A DNA stretch of 64,000 nucleotides from Bacillus sp. AFS041924 (lineage in GTDB: Bacteria; Bacillota; Bacilli; Bacillales; Bacillaceae_G). Below are positions 17,933 to 27,373 of the stretch, in pieces (the first letter of the stretch is position 1; the number at the start of each line of letters is the position of its first letter). The position numbers and the translations under genes are program-made. The stretch is from assembly GCF_002577195.1 (NCBI RefSeq), contig NZ_NULG01000004.1, forward strand, positions 1-64,000, written 5' to 3'. The notes below the pieces were generated by a model. That model searched no databases, was not told the origin of the DNA, and was given only the letters and a program-made list of their open reading frames with translations.

Positions 17933-19658
17933 TGAAGCACTAACAAAATATATTGGTGCTCTTGTAGATGAAATAAGTGCATTAAATATTCAAAACGTTG
18001 TTATAAGTCCTGGCTCACGTTCTACTCCAATATCGATGCTAGTAAAAGAGCATCCAAAATTAAAGTCTTATATTGCAGTTGATGAAAGAGGCGCAGCATT
18101 TTTTGCTTTAGGTATCGCTAAAAGTACGAGACAGCCTACAGTATTAATCTGTACTTCTGGAACGGCAGCTTCTAACTATTTACCTGCTATATCCGAAGCA
18201 AGGGAATCTAGAATTCCTTTAATCGTTTTAACAGCCGATCGACCTCATGAGCTTCGAGATATTGGTGCACCGCAAGCTATGAATCAAATTGGCTTATATG
18301 GTTCGTTTGTAAAAAATTTCATTGAGCTAGCCTTACCAGAGGCTTCGGAAGCAATGTATCAATATGCCCGTTCAAGTATTAATCGTCTTTACCGTTCTTG
18401 TGTAACTGCTCCAATGGGACCCGTACATATGAATGTGCCATTACGAGAACCCTTAGTTCCAAATTTTGCGATTGAAGATTTATTTTCCGCAGGGAAACGT
18501 AAAAATTCTGCTCATACAATACTTACTGAAACTCTTGCGACAATTTCAAAGGAAACAAGAAATGAAATCATCGAGCTTTTTCAATTAAAAAGAAAAGGCT
18601 TATTAGTTTGTGGACCATATGTTTCGGACGAAGCTTTAAAAAGTATCATTGCTTTAGGTAGTTTATTAGACTATCCAGTTCTTTGTGATCCTCTTTCGAA
18701 TGGTAGAACAATCAATAATGATGATTCAAATGTAATTGATACATATGATACATTTCTTCGATTTGATGAAATTGTTGATTCCCTTGAATCTGAAATTATC
18801 GTTCGATTTGGGGCAATGCCAGTATCTAAAACGTTTAATCAATATATACAAAAGCAAAAAGATTGCGAGCTAATTGTAATTGATGAAGGAGACTTATGGA
18901 GGGATCCCACATTAAAAGCAACGCAAATGATTTCTTGTGATGATATTGAATTTTGTCATGCAATCATTGATGCTTTCCAGGAAAAAACTAGTCTAGAATT
19001 AGATTGGTTGAATAAATGGAAAACTATTAATGAAAAAACAAAATATGGGCTTCAACAAGCTGAACAGTTTGAAGAATTTTTTGAAGGAAAAATTGTTCAA
19101 GTTTTAGCAAAAAATTTAACTGAAGAAAGTACGTTATTTGTTTCTAACAGTATGCCTATTCGTGATGTAGATACGTTTTTACATAACCAATCAAAAAAGT
19201 TAAAGATTGCATGTAATCGAGGGGTAAACGGGATAGATGGAACAATAGCGACTGCTTTAGGAATGGCAGCTGCAGGAGAGAGTGTAACATTATTAATTGG
19301 AGATTTATCTTTCTACCATGATTTAAATAGTTTAGTACTTTCTAAACTCCACCATTTACCTTTAAGGGTTATTCTTGTTAATAACGATGGTGGCGGAATC
19401 TTTTCATTTTTACCTCAATCAAAAGAAGAGAAGCATTTCGAAGCGTTATTCGGAACTCCGTTAGGATTGGAATTCGAACATGCTACAGCACTTTTCGGTG
19501 GAGCTCATACAAAAGTTCATAATTGGTTCGAATTGGAAGATGTGTTATCTAAAAAGAACGATGGATTACATGTGATTGAAATTCAGACAAATCGTAAACA
19601 AAATTATGATCTTCATCAAAAGGTTTGGAGCATTGTAAAATCCGAATACGAGAAATGA
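17922..19658 (+). CDS. menD: SEPHCHC synthase (MenD)
   Basis: A ThDP-dependent enzyme that joins 2-oxoglutarate and isochorismate into 2-succinyl-5-enolpyruvyl-6-hydroxy-3-cyclohexene-1-carboxylate. The protein is 578 aa. The N-terminal VISPGSRSTP and VDERGAAFFALG motifs (the latter with the ThDP-activating Glu) are visible. The C-terminal ThDP site has GDLSFYHDLNSL and NNDGGGIFSFLP. AGGAGG precedes the ATG inside the end of menF. Confidence 0.95.
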   Translation: MKDNEALTKYIGALVDEISALNIQNVVISPGSRSTPISMLVKEHPKLKSYIAVDERGAAFFALGIAKSTRQPTVLICTSGTAASNYLPAISEARESRIPLIVLTADRPHELRDIGAPQAMNQIGLYGSFVKNFIELALPEASEAMYQYARSSINRLYRSCVTAPMGPVHMNVPLREPLVPNFAIEDLFSAGKRKNSAHTILTETLATISKETRNEIIELFQLKRKGLLVCGPYVSDEALKSIIALGSLLDYPVLCDPLSNGRTINNDDSNVIDTYDTFLRFDEIVDSLESEIIVRFGAMPVSKTFNQYIQKQKDCELIVIDEGDLWRDPTLKATQMISCDDIEFCHAIIDAFQEKTSLELDWLNKWKTINEKTKYGLQQAEQFEEFFEGKIVQVLAKNLTEESTLFVSNSMPIRDVDTFLHNQSKKLKIACNRGVNGIDGTIATALGMAAAGESVTLLIGDLSFYHDLNSLVLSKLHHLPLRVILVNNDGGGIFSFLPQSKEEKHFEALFGTPLGLEFEHATALFGGAHTKVHNWFELEDVLSKKNDGLHVIEIQTNRKQNYDLHQKVWSIVKSEYEK

Positions 19659-19676
19659 AGTTAGGTGTTCTTGATT

Positions 19677-20504
19677 ATGGAAATTAAAATAAATGAGGTC
19701 ACATATTCATACACTGAATCTGGTCGAGGACAAACAATACTATTATTGCATGGATTCACAGGTTCAACAAAAACATGGGAAAATTTAATAAATAAGCTAG
19801 AACAAAATTTTCATGTAATCGCAATTGATTTATTAGGACATGGCAAGACAGATAGTCCTATTCATGAAGAGCGGTATAAAATGGAGCTAGCTGCTAAAGA
19901 TTTATACGATTTTTTAATTAAGAGACAAATTGATTCTGTACATCTATTAGGCTATTCAATGGGTGGTAGGCTAGCCCTCTATTTCGCTTTAGCATATCCA
20001 GCAAAAATTAGGTCACTTATTTTAGAGAGCTGCACTGCTGGTCTTCAATCTGAACAGGAAAGATATGCTCGAATTGAACAAGACAATCATTTATCATCGA
20101 AAATCTTAAATGAAGGTATTGAAGCATTTGTTAATTATTGGGAAAATATTCCGTTGTTTTCTACGCAAAAGAAACTACCTTCAGAGTCACAAGTAAAGAT
20201 CAAGCAAGGAAGATTAAATCAGTCGCCGATTGGGCTGAGTAATAGCCTAAAAGGGATGGGGACAGGTATTCAGCCTTCACTGTGGGATCATTTGAATCAA
20301 ATAAAAAACCCTACTTTATTAGTTTGTGGCGAATATGATGAAAAGTTTTGCCTAATAATGGGGAAAATGAACGAGAAGTTAAAAAATAGCGAAATTATCA
20401 AAATTCCAGATGCCGGCCATGCAATTCATGTGGAACAATCGGAAAAATTTGCTACAATAGTAAGTGGGTTTTTATTGAAACGAGAAAAGGAGGAAATTTC
20501 ATGA
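19677..20504 (+). CDS. menH: SHCHC synthase (MenH), alpha/beta hydrolase
   Basis: It removes pyruvate from SEPHCHC. The protein is 275 aa from ATG 19677, which has AGGTG 9 nt upstream; an in-frame GTG at 19665 overlaps that site and is unlikely. An HGFTGS oxyanion motif lies near residue 25, the nucleophile is in GYSMGG and the His in DAGHAIHVE near the C-terminus. The stop overlaps the menB ATG by 4 nt. Confidence 0.92.
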   Translation: MEIKINEVTYSYTESGRGQTILLLHGFTGSTKTWENLINKLEQNFHVIAIDLLGHGKTDSPIHEERYKMELAAKDLYDFLIKRQIDSVHLLGYSMGGRLALYFALAYPAKIRSLILESCTAGLQSEQERYARIEQDNHLSSKILNEGIEAFVNYWENIPLFSTQKKLPSESQVKIKQGRLNQSPIGLSNSLKGMGTGIQPSLWDHLNQIKNPTLLVCGEYDEKFCLIMGKMNEKLKNSEIIKIPDAGHAIHVEQSEKFATIVSGFLLKREKEEIS

Positions 20505-21319
20505 CAATTGAATGGGTACAAGAAAGAAAGTATGAAGAAATTTTATATTCTACATATAATGGAATCGCTAAAATTTCAATCAATCGTCCACACGTACATA
20601 ACGCATTTACACCATTAACAGTTTCAGAAATGATTGATGCTTTTGCTTATGCAAGAGACGACGAAAAAATTGGTGTTATTATTTTAACAGGTGAAGGTGG
20701 AAAAGCATTCTGTTCAGGTGGAGACCAAAGTGTTCGTGGACACGGAGGTTATGTTGGACAAGACCGCATTCCTCGCTTAAATGTTCTAGATTTACAACGT
20801 TTAATTCGCGTTATTCCGAAGCCAGTAATTGCAATGGTAGCCGGTTATGCAATCGGTGGAGGAAATGTATTAAACGTAGTATGTGACTTAACAATCGCTG
20901 CTGAAAACGCTAAATTTGGACAAACTGGTCCTAAAGTAGGTAGCTTCGATGCTGGTTATGGCTCAGGCTATTTAGCTCGTATTGTAGGTCACAAAAAAGC
21001 TCGTGAAATTTGGTACTTATGCCGTCAATATAATGCACAAGAAGCATTAGATATGGGCTTAGTAAATAAAGTAGTACCTTTAGAAGAATTAGAAGCTGAA
21101 ACAGTTAAATGGGCTGAGGAAATGCTTGAAAAGAGTCCAACTGCACTTCGCTTCTTAAAAGCAGCAATGAATGCAGACACTGACGGTTTAGCTGGTCTTC
21201 AACAGCTAGCTGGAGATGCAACACTTCTTTACTATACAACAGAGGAAGCAAAAGAAGGCCGCGATGCATTTAAAGAAAAACGTACACCAGATTTCGATAA
21301 ATTCCCACGTTTTCCTTGA
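20501..21319 (+). CDS. menB: 1,4-dihydroxy-2-naphthoyl-CoA synthase
   Basis: A crotonase-fold enzyme that cyclises o-succinylbenzoyl-CoA. The protein is 272 aa. It shows [11 protein letters not shown] and the VAGYAIGGG and [12 protein letters not shown] segments that form the oxyanion hole and active site of MenB. Codon use is more biased than in its neighbours, suggesting higher expression. AAAGGAGG lies upstream. A strong terminator follows. Confidence 0.96.
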   Translation: MTIEWVQERKYEEILYSTYNGIAKISINRPHVHNAFTPLTVSEMIDAFAYARDDEKIGVIILTGEGGKAFCSGGDQSVRGHGGYVGQDRIPRLNVLDLQRLIRVIPKPVIAMVAGYAIGGGNVLNVVCDLTIAAENAKFGQTGPKVGSFDAGYGSGYLARIVGHKKAREIWYLCRQYNAQEALDMGLVNKVVPLEELEAETVKWAEEMLEKSPTALRFLKAAMNADTDGLAGLQQLAGDATLLYYTTEEAKEGRDAFKEKRTPDFDKFPRFP

Positions 21320-21332
21320 TTCGAAAGAAGAT

Positions 21333-21362
21333 AAAAGCTTGATGAGCAATCATCAAGCTTTT
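21333..21362 (+). terminator. Terminator after menB, first of two identical copies
   Basis: The palindrome aaaagcttgatg/catcaagctttt. A 29-nt stretch here (21334-21362) recurs exactly at 21524-21552, on the other side of the inserted repeat. If it works, menE and menC would need read-through or their own promoter. Confidence 0.8.
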
Positions 21363-21523
21363 CAGTTTATAGGTAAAGTCCTAAAAATTTGATTTTCAGA
21401 CTGATTGAAAACGTTTGTCTTTCGAGGCACGAAGCCTGATGAGGAGCGGAGTTACCCTAACCGGTAATGAGTACCGTAGACAGACGAAGTAACGAAGAAA
21501 GCGAGCGTTTGGCGGGCAGTCTG
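21363..21523 (+). repeat. Dispersed repeat element, copy 1
   Basis: About 160 nt related to the sequence at 51153-51300. Shared blocks include aaagtcc, aaaatttga, tttcgaggc and gagcgtttggcgggcagtct. The core is bounded by a perfect 8-bp inverted repeat, TCAGACTG (21396-21403) and CAGTCTGA (21517-21524). This copy has an additional 17 nt (around 21434-21452) compared with copy 2. It lies in the menB-menE gap between two identical terminator hairpins. No ORF is visible in it. Confidence 0.8.
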
Positions 21524-21554
21524 AAAGCTTGATGAGCAATCATCAAGCTTTTTT
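21524..21554 (+). terminator. Terminator hairpin, second identical copy
   Basis: The same palindrome as at 21333-21362, here followed by a longer T-run. It directly abuts the end of the repeat element and sits 33 nt before menE. Confidence 0.75.
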
Positions 21555-21587
21555 GAATTAATTTTCATTACGTAAGGAAGTGTTTTA

Positions 21588-23030
21588 ATGAACCAAATTC
21601 CGAATTTTTTACTTGAAAGAGTCAGATTAACTCCTGATCGAGTAGCTATTGCAACTGACGTAGAGGAAATTACGTTTAAGGAATTACATAACCGGGTTAT
21701 AAAACTAGCATATACATTTCACCAATTAGGTATAAAAGACGGGACCCATGTGTCTGTTTTAATGAATAATTCCGTTGAGTTTATAGTAGTTGTACACGCT
21801 CTTCATTATATTGGGGCTACATTAATTTTACTGAATATAAGATTGAGTGATGATGAAATCGGATACCAATTAGAAAATAGTGATTCTGAGTATTTAATCG
21901 TAGCGAACTCCGATACGATGAGAATACCTGAAAATATTAAATTGTTAAATATAAATGAGATGGAACAGGTTGAATCGAAGGATTTTCCGATCCAGTATAC
22001 TTTTGATGAGGATAAAATTGCTACAATGATGTATACATCCGGTACAACAGGTTTCCCAAAAGCAGTTTTACAAACTTATCGAAATCATTGGAGCAGTGCA
22101 GTTGCTTCAGTCTTAAATTTAGGATTAGAGCAGCAGGATGTATGGCTAGTTTGTTTACCAATGTTCCATGTAGGTGGTTTATCAACTGTTTATAAAAGTG
22201 CAATTTATGGAATGAAAATCGTATTAACAAATAAAGCTGATGCACATACAATTAAAGACTGTGTCCTTAAGCATAATGTAACCATTCTATCTGTCGTTAC
22301 AAAAGTATTAAATGACCTCTTAACACTTGTTGAAGGAACAAATGATTTACAAAGCGTAAGGGCAGCTTTACTTGGTGGAGGTCCGGCACCACTTCCTCTG
22401 TTACAAAAGGCAAATTCTTTAAATGTGCCAGTATATCAAACATATGGAATGACTGAAACATGTTCACAGATTGCTACTCTTTCTCCTGAATACATGCTTT
22501 CAAAACTTGGTTCTGCTGGTAAAGCTTTATTCGGTTGTACACTTGAAATAAAAGAAGATGGACGAACTTGTTTACCTGGAGAAGTGGGAGAAATTGTAGT
22601 TCAAGGACCAAATGTGAGTAAAGGATATTATAAACTACCTCAGTTCTCAGATTCATCTGATTATTTATTTACTGGAGACTTAGGCTATGTAGATGAGGAT
22701 GGTTTTTTATTTGTAGTTGACCGTCGAAGTGATTTAATTATTTCAGGGGGAGAGAATATCTATCCTGCCGAGATCGAATCAGTATTATTATCGCACCCAG
22801 ACATTATTGAAGCAGGAGTAACCGGAAAAGAAGATCCAACTTGGGGGAAGGTACCTGTTGGGTTTGTTATTAGTAAATCACCTAATCCTCCATCACAAGA
22901 AGAACTAATCGAGTATTGCCGAGATAAAATAGCGGGATATAAAATTCCAAAAGAAATAATTTATGTAGAAAACTTACCAAGAAATGCAACAAACAAGCTA
23001 GTAAGGAGAGAGTTATTAAAGTTTTTATAA
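21588..23030 (+). CDS. menE: o-Succinylbenzoate-CoA ligase
   Basis: It activates o-succinylbenzoate with ATP and CoA. The protein is 480 aa of the ANL adenylate-forming family. It has the P-loop-like TMMYTSGTTGFPKAV (about 145-160), YQTYGMTETCSQ and the hinge TGDLGYVDEDGFLFVVDR, with the C-terminal catalytic Lys in PRNATNKLVRREL. Its ATG has AAGGAAG upstream. It is separated from menB by the repeat element. Confidence 0.95.
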   Translation: MNQIPNFLLERVRLTPDRVAIATDVEEITFKELHNRVIKLAYTFHQLGIKDGTHVSVLMNNSVEFIVVVHALHYIGATLILLNIRLSDDEIGYQLENSDSEYLIVANSDTMRIPENIKLLNINEMEQVESKDFPIQYTFDEDKIATMMYTSGTTGFPKAVLQTYRNHWSSAVASVLNLGLEQQDVWLVCLPMFHVGGLSTVYKSAIYGMKIVLTNKADAHTIKDCVLKHNVTILSVVTKVLNDLLTLVEGTNDLQSVRAALLGGGPAPLPLLQKANSLNVPVYQTYGMTETCSQIATLSPEYMLSKLGSAGKALFGCTLEIKEDGRTCLPGEVGEIVVQGPNVSKGYYKLPQFSDSSDYLFTGDLGYVDEDGFLFVVDRRSDLIISGGENIYPAEIESVLLSHPDIIEAGVTGKEDPTWGKVPVGFVISKSPNPPSQEELIEYCRDKIAGYKIPKEIIYVENLPRNATNKLVRRELLKFL

Positions 23031-23042
23031 GGGGATATAAAC

Positions 23043-24146
23043 ATGTTAATTCAGCAAATTGAATTGTTTTTAATTGAACAACCTTTAAAGATACCTTTTA
23101 AAACAAGCTATGGTACTTATGAAAAACGTGAAAGTATTATTGTTAAAATTTTAGAAGTAGATGGATTAAGTGGTTATGGAGAGGTTGTTGCTTTTTCTGA
23201 ACCGTGGTATACGGAAGAAACGATTCATTCAGCTCTTCATGTTTTACAAGATTTCTTAATCCCAAAATTATTAAATAAGCAATTTAATCATCCTAGTGAA
23301 ATAGCATCGCAGTTCAATCAATTTAAAGGGAATCAAATGGCTAAAGCAGGGCTTGAAGGTGCATATTGGGATTTGTATAGTAAACAACATTCAATTACAT
23401 TAGCGCAAGCCTTAGGGGGCAATAAAGCTGAGATACCAGTTGGGGTCGTTATTAGTATAGACGAGCCAGGAAAAATGTTAAAACAAATTGGTGACTATTT
23501 AGCAGAGGGATATGAACGGTTTAAAATAAAAGTTTCAAGGGAAAATGATTACGAAATTGTTTCAACTATACGAAATAGCTATCCGACAATCCCTCTAATG
23601 ATTGATGCGAATTCAGATTATTCGATTGAAGATATTCAAAAACTAAAAAAATTAGATAAATTTGATCTACTAATGATTGAACAGCCTTTTGGAGAACGTC
23701 AATTTATTGAACATGCCATTCTTCAAAAGGAAATTTCTACACCCGTTTGTTTGGATGAAAGTATTTGTTCAATAGAGGATGTACAAATTGCCCTCGAATT
23801 AGAAGCTTGTAAAATCATTACTGTAAAACCTGGTAGAGTCGGAGGATTAACGAATTCAATCGAAATTCATCGTTATTGTGTTGATAAGAATATTCCAATT
23901 TGGGTTGGAGGTATGATTGAAACAGGAATTTCTAGAATTCAAAACGTTGCATTAGCCTCTCTTCCAGGATTTACAATTCCTGGAGATATATCGGCCTCAT
24001 CTAGACATTGGGAGCACGATATTATTTATCCAGAGGTAGCATTATTAAATGGAAAAGTTAAAGTTCCAGAAGGACCTGGTTTAGGGGTAGAAGTGGATGA
24101 AGAGAGGGTCCGAAGCCTTTCTAAAAAGATTTATCGATTTACTTGA
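23043..24146 (+). CDS. menC: o-Succinylbenzoate synthase
   Basis: An enolase-superfamily dehydratase producing o-succinylbenzoate. The protein is 367 aa. It shows FKIKVS with the catalytic Lys, metal ligands in MIDANSDY, IEQPF and LDESI, and the second Lys in TVKPGRVGG. It lies 12 nt after menE and is the last gene of the men operon. Confidence 0.95.
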   Translation: MLIQQIELFLIEQPLKIPFKTSYGTYEKRESIIVKILEVDGLSGYGEVVAFSEPWYTEETIHSALHVLQDFLIPKLLNKQFNHPSEIASQFNQFKGNQMAKAGLEGAYWDLYSKQHSITLAQALGGNKAEIPVGVVISIDEPGKMLKQIGDYLAEGYERFKIKVSRENDYEIVSTIRNSYPTIPLMIDANSDYSIEDIQKLKKLDKFDLLMIEQPFGERQFIEHAILQKEISTPVCLDESICSIEDVQIALELEACKIITVKPGRVGGLTNSIEIHRYCVDKNIPIWVGGMIETGISRIQNVALASLPGFTIPGDISASSRHWEHDIIYPEVALLNGKVKVPEGPGLGVEVDEERVRSLSKKIYRFT

Positions 24147-24150
24147 AAAA

Positions 24151-24215
24151 GAAAAAAATACGATCAAATTAAACTTGTTATTCGTTTCAAGTTTCTTTGA
24201 CCGTATCTTTTTTTG
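24151..24215. terminator. Bidirectional terminator between menC and yidD
   Basis: A long hairpin (tacgatcaaa / tttgaccgta with a second inner stem aaacttg/caagttt) flanked by A and T runs, between convergent genes. Confidence 0.85.
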
Positions 24216-24441
24216 TTCCCTTAATTATTTTCTCAGGTACTGGATCAAATCCACCTGGATGAAACGGATGACACTTAAGAATTCTTTTAGTCGTTAAATA
24301 CGAACCCTTAAGCGCACCATGAGTTTGAAGTGCCTCTAATCCATAGTGAGAGCAAGTCGGATAAAATCTACATGTTGGTGGCGTTGCAGGTGAAATCCAT
24401 TTTTGATAAAATCGAATGATTCCAATTAATATTTTATTCAT
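24187..24441 (-). CDS. yidD: Membrane protein insertion efficiency factor YidD
   Basis: An 84-aa protein. The family pattern RFYQKWISP, then [15 protein letters not shown] and [13 protein letters not shown] is complete. It aids YidC/Sec-dependent membrane insertion and binds the membrane by an amphipathic N-terminus. ATG 24441 has AAGGG 7 nt upstream; an upstream in-frame ATG at 24480 lies inside ytzI and has no site. The basic tail reaches into the terminator hairpin. Confidence 0.9.
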   Translation of the reverse strand: MNKILIGIIRFYQKWISPATPPTCRFYPTCSHYGLEALQTHGALKGSYLTTKRILKCHPFHPGGFDPVPEKIIKGTKKDTVKET

Positions 24442-24466
24442 ATACAAACCCTTCGTCTGCTGAGAA

Positions 24467-24613
24467 TTATTTTTTGTCATGGTTGTTTTTCATTTTTACG
24501 TCTTCTAGCTTATCAACTTTATGCTGTACGCCGTAGCCTTTATTCACAGTAAGTACAAATGCACCGAAAATAACAACGATAATAATTCCACTAACGATAA
24601 ATACTCCAGTCAT
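24467..24613 (-). CDS. ytzI: YtzI-like small membrane protein
   Basis: A 48-aa protein with one N-terminal transmembrane segment (about residues 3-22) and a charged tail. ATG 24613 is preceded by AGGAGG with good spacing. It resembles B. subtilis YtzI, a small membrane protein of unknown function. It lies directly upstream of yidD and is probably co-transcribed. Confidence 0.75.
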   Translation of the reverse strand: MTGVFIVSGIIIVVIFGAFVLTVNKGYGVQHKVDKLEDVKMKNNHDKK

Positions 24614-24779
24614 ACTAAAATCCTCCTAAATCGTTATACTACTATGATATAGTATACTGTCCATTTTGCAAGGCAATCAAATATTTTCATAAAGTTTAGG
24701 AATATTATTTCAATAATGATGAAACATTTTAATAGACATAGTACAATGGATAAACAAGTATGAATGTAGGAAGGTTAAA

Positions 24780-25259
24780 ATGTACATATTTAAAGATTTT
24801 TACCATAATACAGTTGAATTATCGTTTGAGAAGCTTCCATTTTCTCTAAATCCGAAGCATGTTTGGGTTATTAGTAAATACAATGGCCAATGGTTACTAA
24901 CAGACCATCAAAGAAGAGGATACGAATTCCCAGGTGGGAAAGTCGAGGAAGGCGAGTCACCTGAAGAAGCAGCAAAACGTGAGGTTTTAGAAGAAACAGG
25001 TGGAATTGTATCTAAAATTAATTACTTAGGGCAATACCGTGTTACAGGTAAGGACAAAATCATTATTAAAAATATATATTTTGCCGAAATAGGAGAACTG
25101 TTAACACAAAAACATTATTTTGAAACAAATGGCCCTGTATTATTAGATGAATTTCCTCCAAACATAAAAAAAGATCGACGTTTTAGCTTTATCATGCGTG
25201 ACGAAGTATTTTCACAAAGCTTGAGTTATTTAAATAATAAAAAAGGTTCACTTTTATAA
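24780..25259 (+). CDS. ytkD: Nucleoside triphosphatase YtkD (Nudix hydrolase)
   Basis: A 159-aa protein with a complete Nudix box from Gly52 to about residue 75 (GGKVEEGES...REVLEETGG). The flanking KHVWVI and YFETNGPVL segments match B. subtilis YtkD, which hydrolyses (oxidised) purine NTPs and can remove 5' triphosphates from RNA. AGGAAGG precedes the ATG. It is divergent from ytzI. Confidence 0.9.
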   Translation: MYIFKDFYHNTVELSFEKLPFSLNPKHVWVISKYNGQWLLTDHQRRGYEFPGGKVEEGESPEEAAKREVLEETGGIVSKINYLGQYRVTGKDKIIIKNIYFAEIGELLTQKHYFETNGPVLLDEFPPNIKKDRRFSFIMRDEVFSQSLSYLNNKKGSLL

Positions 25260-25271
25260 GTGAGCCTTTTT
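25241..25271 (+). terminator. Terminator of ytkD
   Basis: The arms aaaaggttcactt and aagtgagcctttt (with a G-T pair) overlap the end of the gene and precede a T-run. Confidence 0.8.
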
Positions 25272-25369
25272 GCATTTTCGTGAAAAAAGACCTTGTAATA
25301 ATATTTTTCAATTTTTTTTCTCTAAGTATAGGGTACTAAAAAAGTATTTTATCATACACTTTTATTCTA

Positions 25370-25503
25370 GAAGAGGTTGGTTGGAACGAAAGGGTGCTCG
25401 ACTCCTATGGGAAATGCGGGAAGCCTGAGACCCCGCAGGCGCGCCGAGGAGGCTCAGGTCTCGCCCCATGGAAAGCGAGCAACCTGTAGTGGAAATCAAC
25501 TTC
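25370..25503 (+). repeat. GC-rich Bacillaceae-type dispersed repeat
   Basis: 134 nt of much higher GC than its surroundings. The phrases gagaccccgcaggcgc and ggaaagcgagcaacctgta resemble a repeat I recall from many Bacillaceae genomes. Internal complementary pairs (tgctcg/cgagca, tatggg/cccat, cctgag/ctcagg, gagacc/ggtctc) suggest one long folded structure. It has no ORF of its own. Confidence 0.6.
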
Positions 25504-25737
25504 ATACAGCTTCCTTTTCTAATAAACAAATAATTTGAATGTAGCCTTCTAATGATTAACATCTTGAATATTTTAAAATCTGAAAAAGATATAAGTGATA
25601 AATCAGAAGACTGTAGGTCAATGGATAATATTTTTAAAAAATTATCATATAAACCATTTAGATCAAAATCAATAAATCTCATCTTTCACATCAAATGTTT
25701 AGATTAGTGTACGTAACTAATATCTTGTAAAAACCAT

Positions 25738-25763
25738 AAAAAGCTCACTTATGTGAGCTTTTT
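25738..25763. terminator. Bidirectional terminator after ytlD
   Basis: aaaaagctcac/gtgagcttttt, a near-perfect hairpin with A and T flanks. Confidence 0.85.
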
Positions 25764-25797
25764 AGAGAAAATACTAATAAATAGGCAAACTAACACA

Positions 25798-26604
25798 TTA
25801 TTTTTTTAGCATTTTTCTTTCTATATATTCAACGATAATATACATCAAACCAGCGCATACACTGATGATTAATACACTCATTAATACAAGAGTGAAGTTA
25901 AATACTTGGAAACCATATACGATTAGATAACCAAGTCCGTTTTTAGAAACTAAGAACTCTCCGACAATCACTCCTACCCAAGCTAATCCGACATTTACTT
26001 TTAATGTTGAAATGACGGTTGGTATACTAGCAGGAAAGATGACATTTTTAAAGATTTGAGTTTTTGTAGCTCCAAAACTTTTTATGACTTTCACGTAATT
26101 TTCATCTACTTGTAAAAAGGCTTGATAAATAACTAGAGCTGTTATGACAAAACTTATGATGATTCCCATGGCAATTATTGAGGAATATGAAGGTCCAAAA
26201 ATGACAATGATGATTGGACCAAGCGCAACCTTTGGCATTGCGTTAAAGACTACTAAAAATGGATCAAGTACCTTGGAGGCAAATGGATACCACCATAGAA
26301 AGATGGCCAGAATCACACCAATAATTGTTCCAATAATAAAGCCAACGAGCGTTTCAGTGATTGTAGTCATCGCATCGTGGTAAATAGACCCATCAATAAG
26401 TTTCGCACTGAGTAAATCGTAAATTTTTGAAGGTGAGCTAAACAATAGGGGATCGATTATTCTTTGATGACTTAAAAGCTCCCAGGCTATAAAAAATACG
26501 ATAACAATTAAAAGTTGGAAGAAAAATACGAATCGTTTTTTTCTGCGGTTTTTTTTGGCGATTTTAGCATGATAGGATTTTAGTTCATCAGCGACTTTAT
26601 CCAC
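25798..26604 (-). CDS. ytlD: ABC transporter permease (YtlD-like)
   Basis: A 268-aa inner-membrane permease of the SsuC/ThiX type with six predicted segments. The EAA loop lies near the [20 protein letters not shown] segment. GTG 26604 overlaps the ATPase stop (GTGGATAA) and has GGAG 5 nt upstream. The longer open frame to 26733 lies inside the ATPase gene and is not credible. It forms one transporter with the next two genes. Confidence 0.88.
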   Translation of the reverse strand: MDKVADELKSYHAKIAKKNRRKKRFVFFFQLLIVIVFFIAWELLSHQRIIDPLLFSSPSKIYDLLSAKLIDGSIYHDAMTTITETLVGFIIGTIIGVILAIFLWWYPFASKVLDPFLVVFNAMPKVALGPIIIVIFGPSYSSIIAMGIIISFVITALVIYQAFLQVDENYVKVIKSFGATKTQIFKNVIFPASIPTVISTLKVNVGLAWVGVIVGEFLVSKNGLGYLIVYGFQVFNFTLVLMSVLIISVCAGLMYIIVEYIERKMLKK

Positions 26605-27361
26605 GTTTCTCCAACTCCTTCCAAATCGAAGAAACATAAGTAGAAAAAAGTGATTGGTGTCTTGCTTCAAATGGGGAGTGAATACGCAATTCTTCTGGTA
26701 GATTAAAAACTTTTGATATTTTTGTAGGTACATTCGTTAGCGTAATGACCCGATCACACATTGCTACAGCTTCTTCGATATCGTGAGTTACTAAAATAGC
26801 AGTTGTATCTAACTTCTTAAATAAGTTGAAAACTAATTCTTCAAGTTTTACTTTATTTTGATAATCTAAGGCTGAAAATGGTTCATCTAATAATACAATT
26901 GAAGGACTAGTAGAAAGAGTTCTCACTAATGCAACGCGTTGTCTCATGCCACCAGATAGTTCTCTTGGATATGCATTTTCATAATCCTTTAATCCAACTT
27001 CGTTTAACAATTCAAGTGTTCGATTTTTATTTTCTTCTGTATCCTTATCTAAAATCTGAAGACCAAGAAAGATATTTTCTCTAATTGTTTTCCAAGGGAA
27101 CAAATAGTCATGTTGAAGCATATAACCAATTTCGCCCGATTTTATATCATAAGGCTTACCTTTAAACATAACTGAACCGTCATATGGTGTAAGCAATGAA
27201 GAAATAATAGATAAAAGTGTGCTTTTTCCACAGCCACTCGGACCTAATACAGATACAAATTCACCCTTTTCAACTTCAAACGTTAAGCCATCCAATATTT
27301 TAATTGCTTTTTCTTTCGATAAAAATATATGAGAAATATCCTTAACGGTAAGATAACTCAT
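26597..27361 (-). CDS. ytlC: ABC transporter ATP-binding protein (YtlC-like)
   Basis: A 254-aa nucleotide-binding subunit. It has Walker [10 protein letters not shown], signature LSGGMRQR, Walker B IVLLDEP and the switch His in LVTHD. It belongs to the nitrate/sulfonate/taurine-type group. It overlaps the permease gene and lies 12 nt after the binding-protein gene. Confidence 0.93.
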   Translation of the reverse strand: MSYLTVKDISHIFLSKEKAIKILDGLTFEVEKGEFVSVLGPSGCGKSTLLSIISSLLTPYDGSVMFKGKPYDIKSGEIGYMLQHDYLFPWKTIRENIFLGLQILDKDTEENKNRTLELLNEVGLKDYENAYPRELSGGMRQRVALVRTLSTSPSIVLLDEPFSALDYQNKVKLEELVFNLFKKLDTTAILVTHDIEEAVAMCDRVITLTNVPTKISKVFNLPEELRIHSPFEARHQSLFSTYVSSIWKELEKRG

Positions 27362-27373
27362 TTTAATTACCTA

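Larger units (their letters stand above)
25272..25797. other. Intergenic region between ytkD and ytlD
   Basis: It contains a GC-rich repeat at 25370-25503 and a bidirectional terminator at 25738-25763. The rest (25504-25737) is AT-rich without a supported gene. Confidence 0.6.

Noticed and set aside
25362-25682. 106-codon minus-strand frame
   Set aside because: Half of it is the GC-rich repeat read in antisense; the rest is AT-rich without protein features.
26605-26733. N-terminal extension of the ytlD permease
   Set aside because: It lies inside the ATPase gene; the overlapping GTG with its own site is the credible start.
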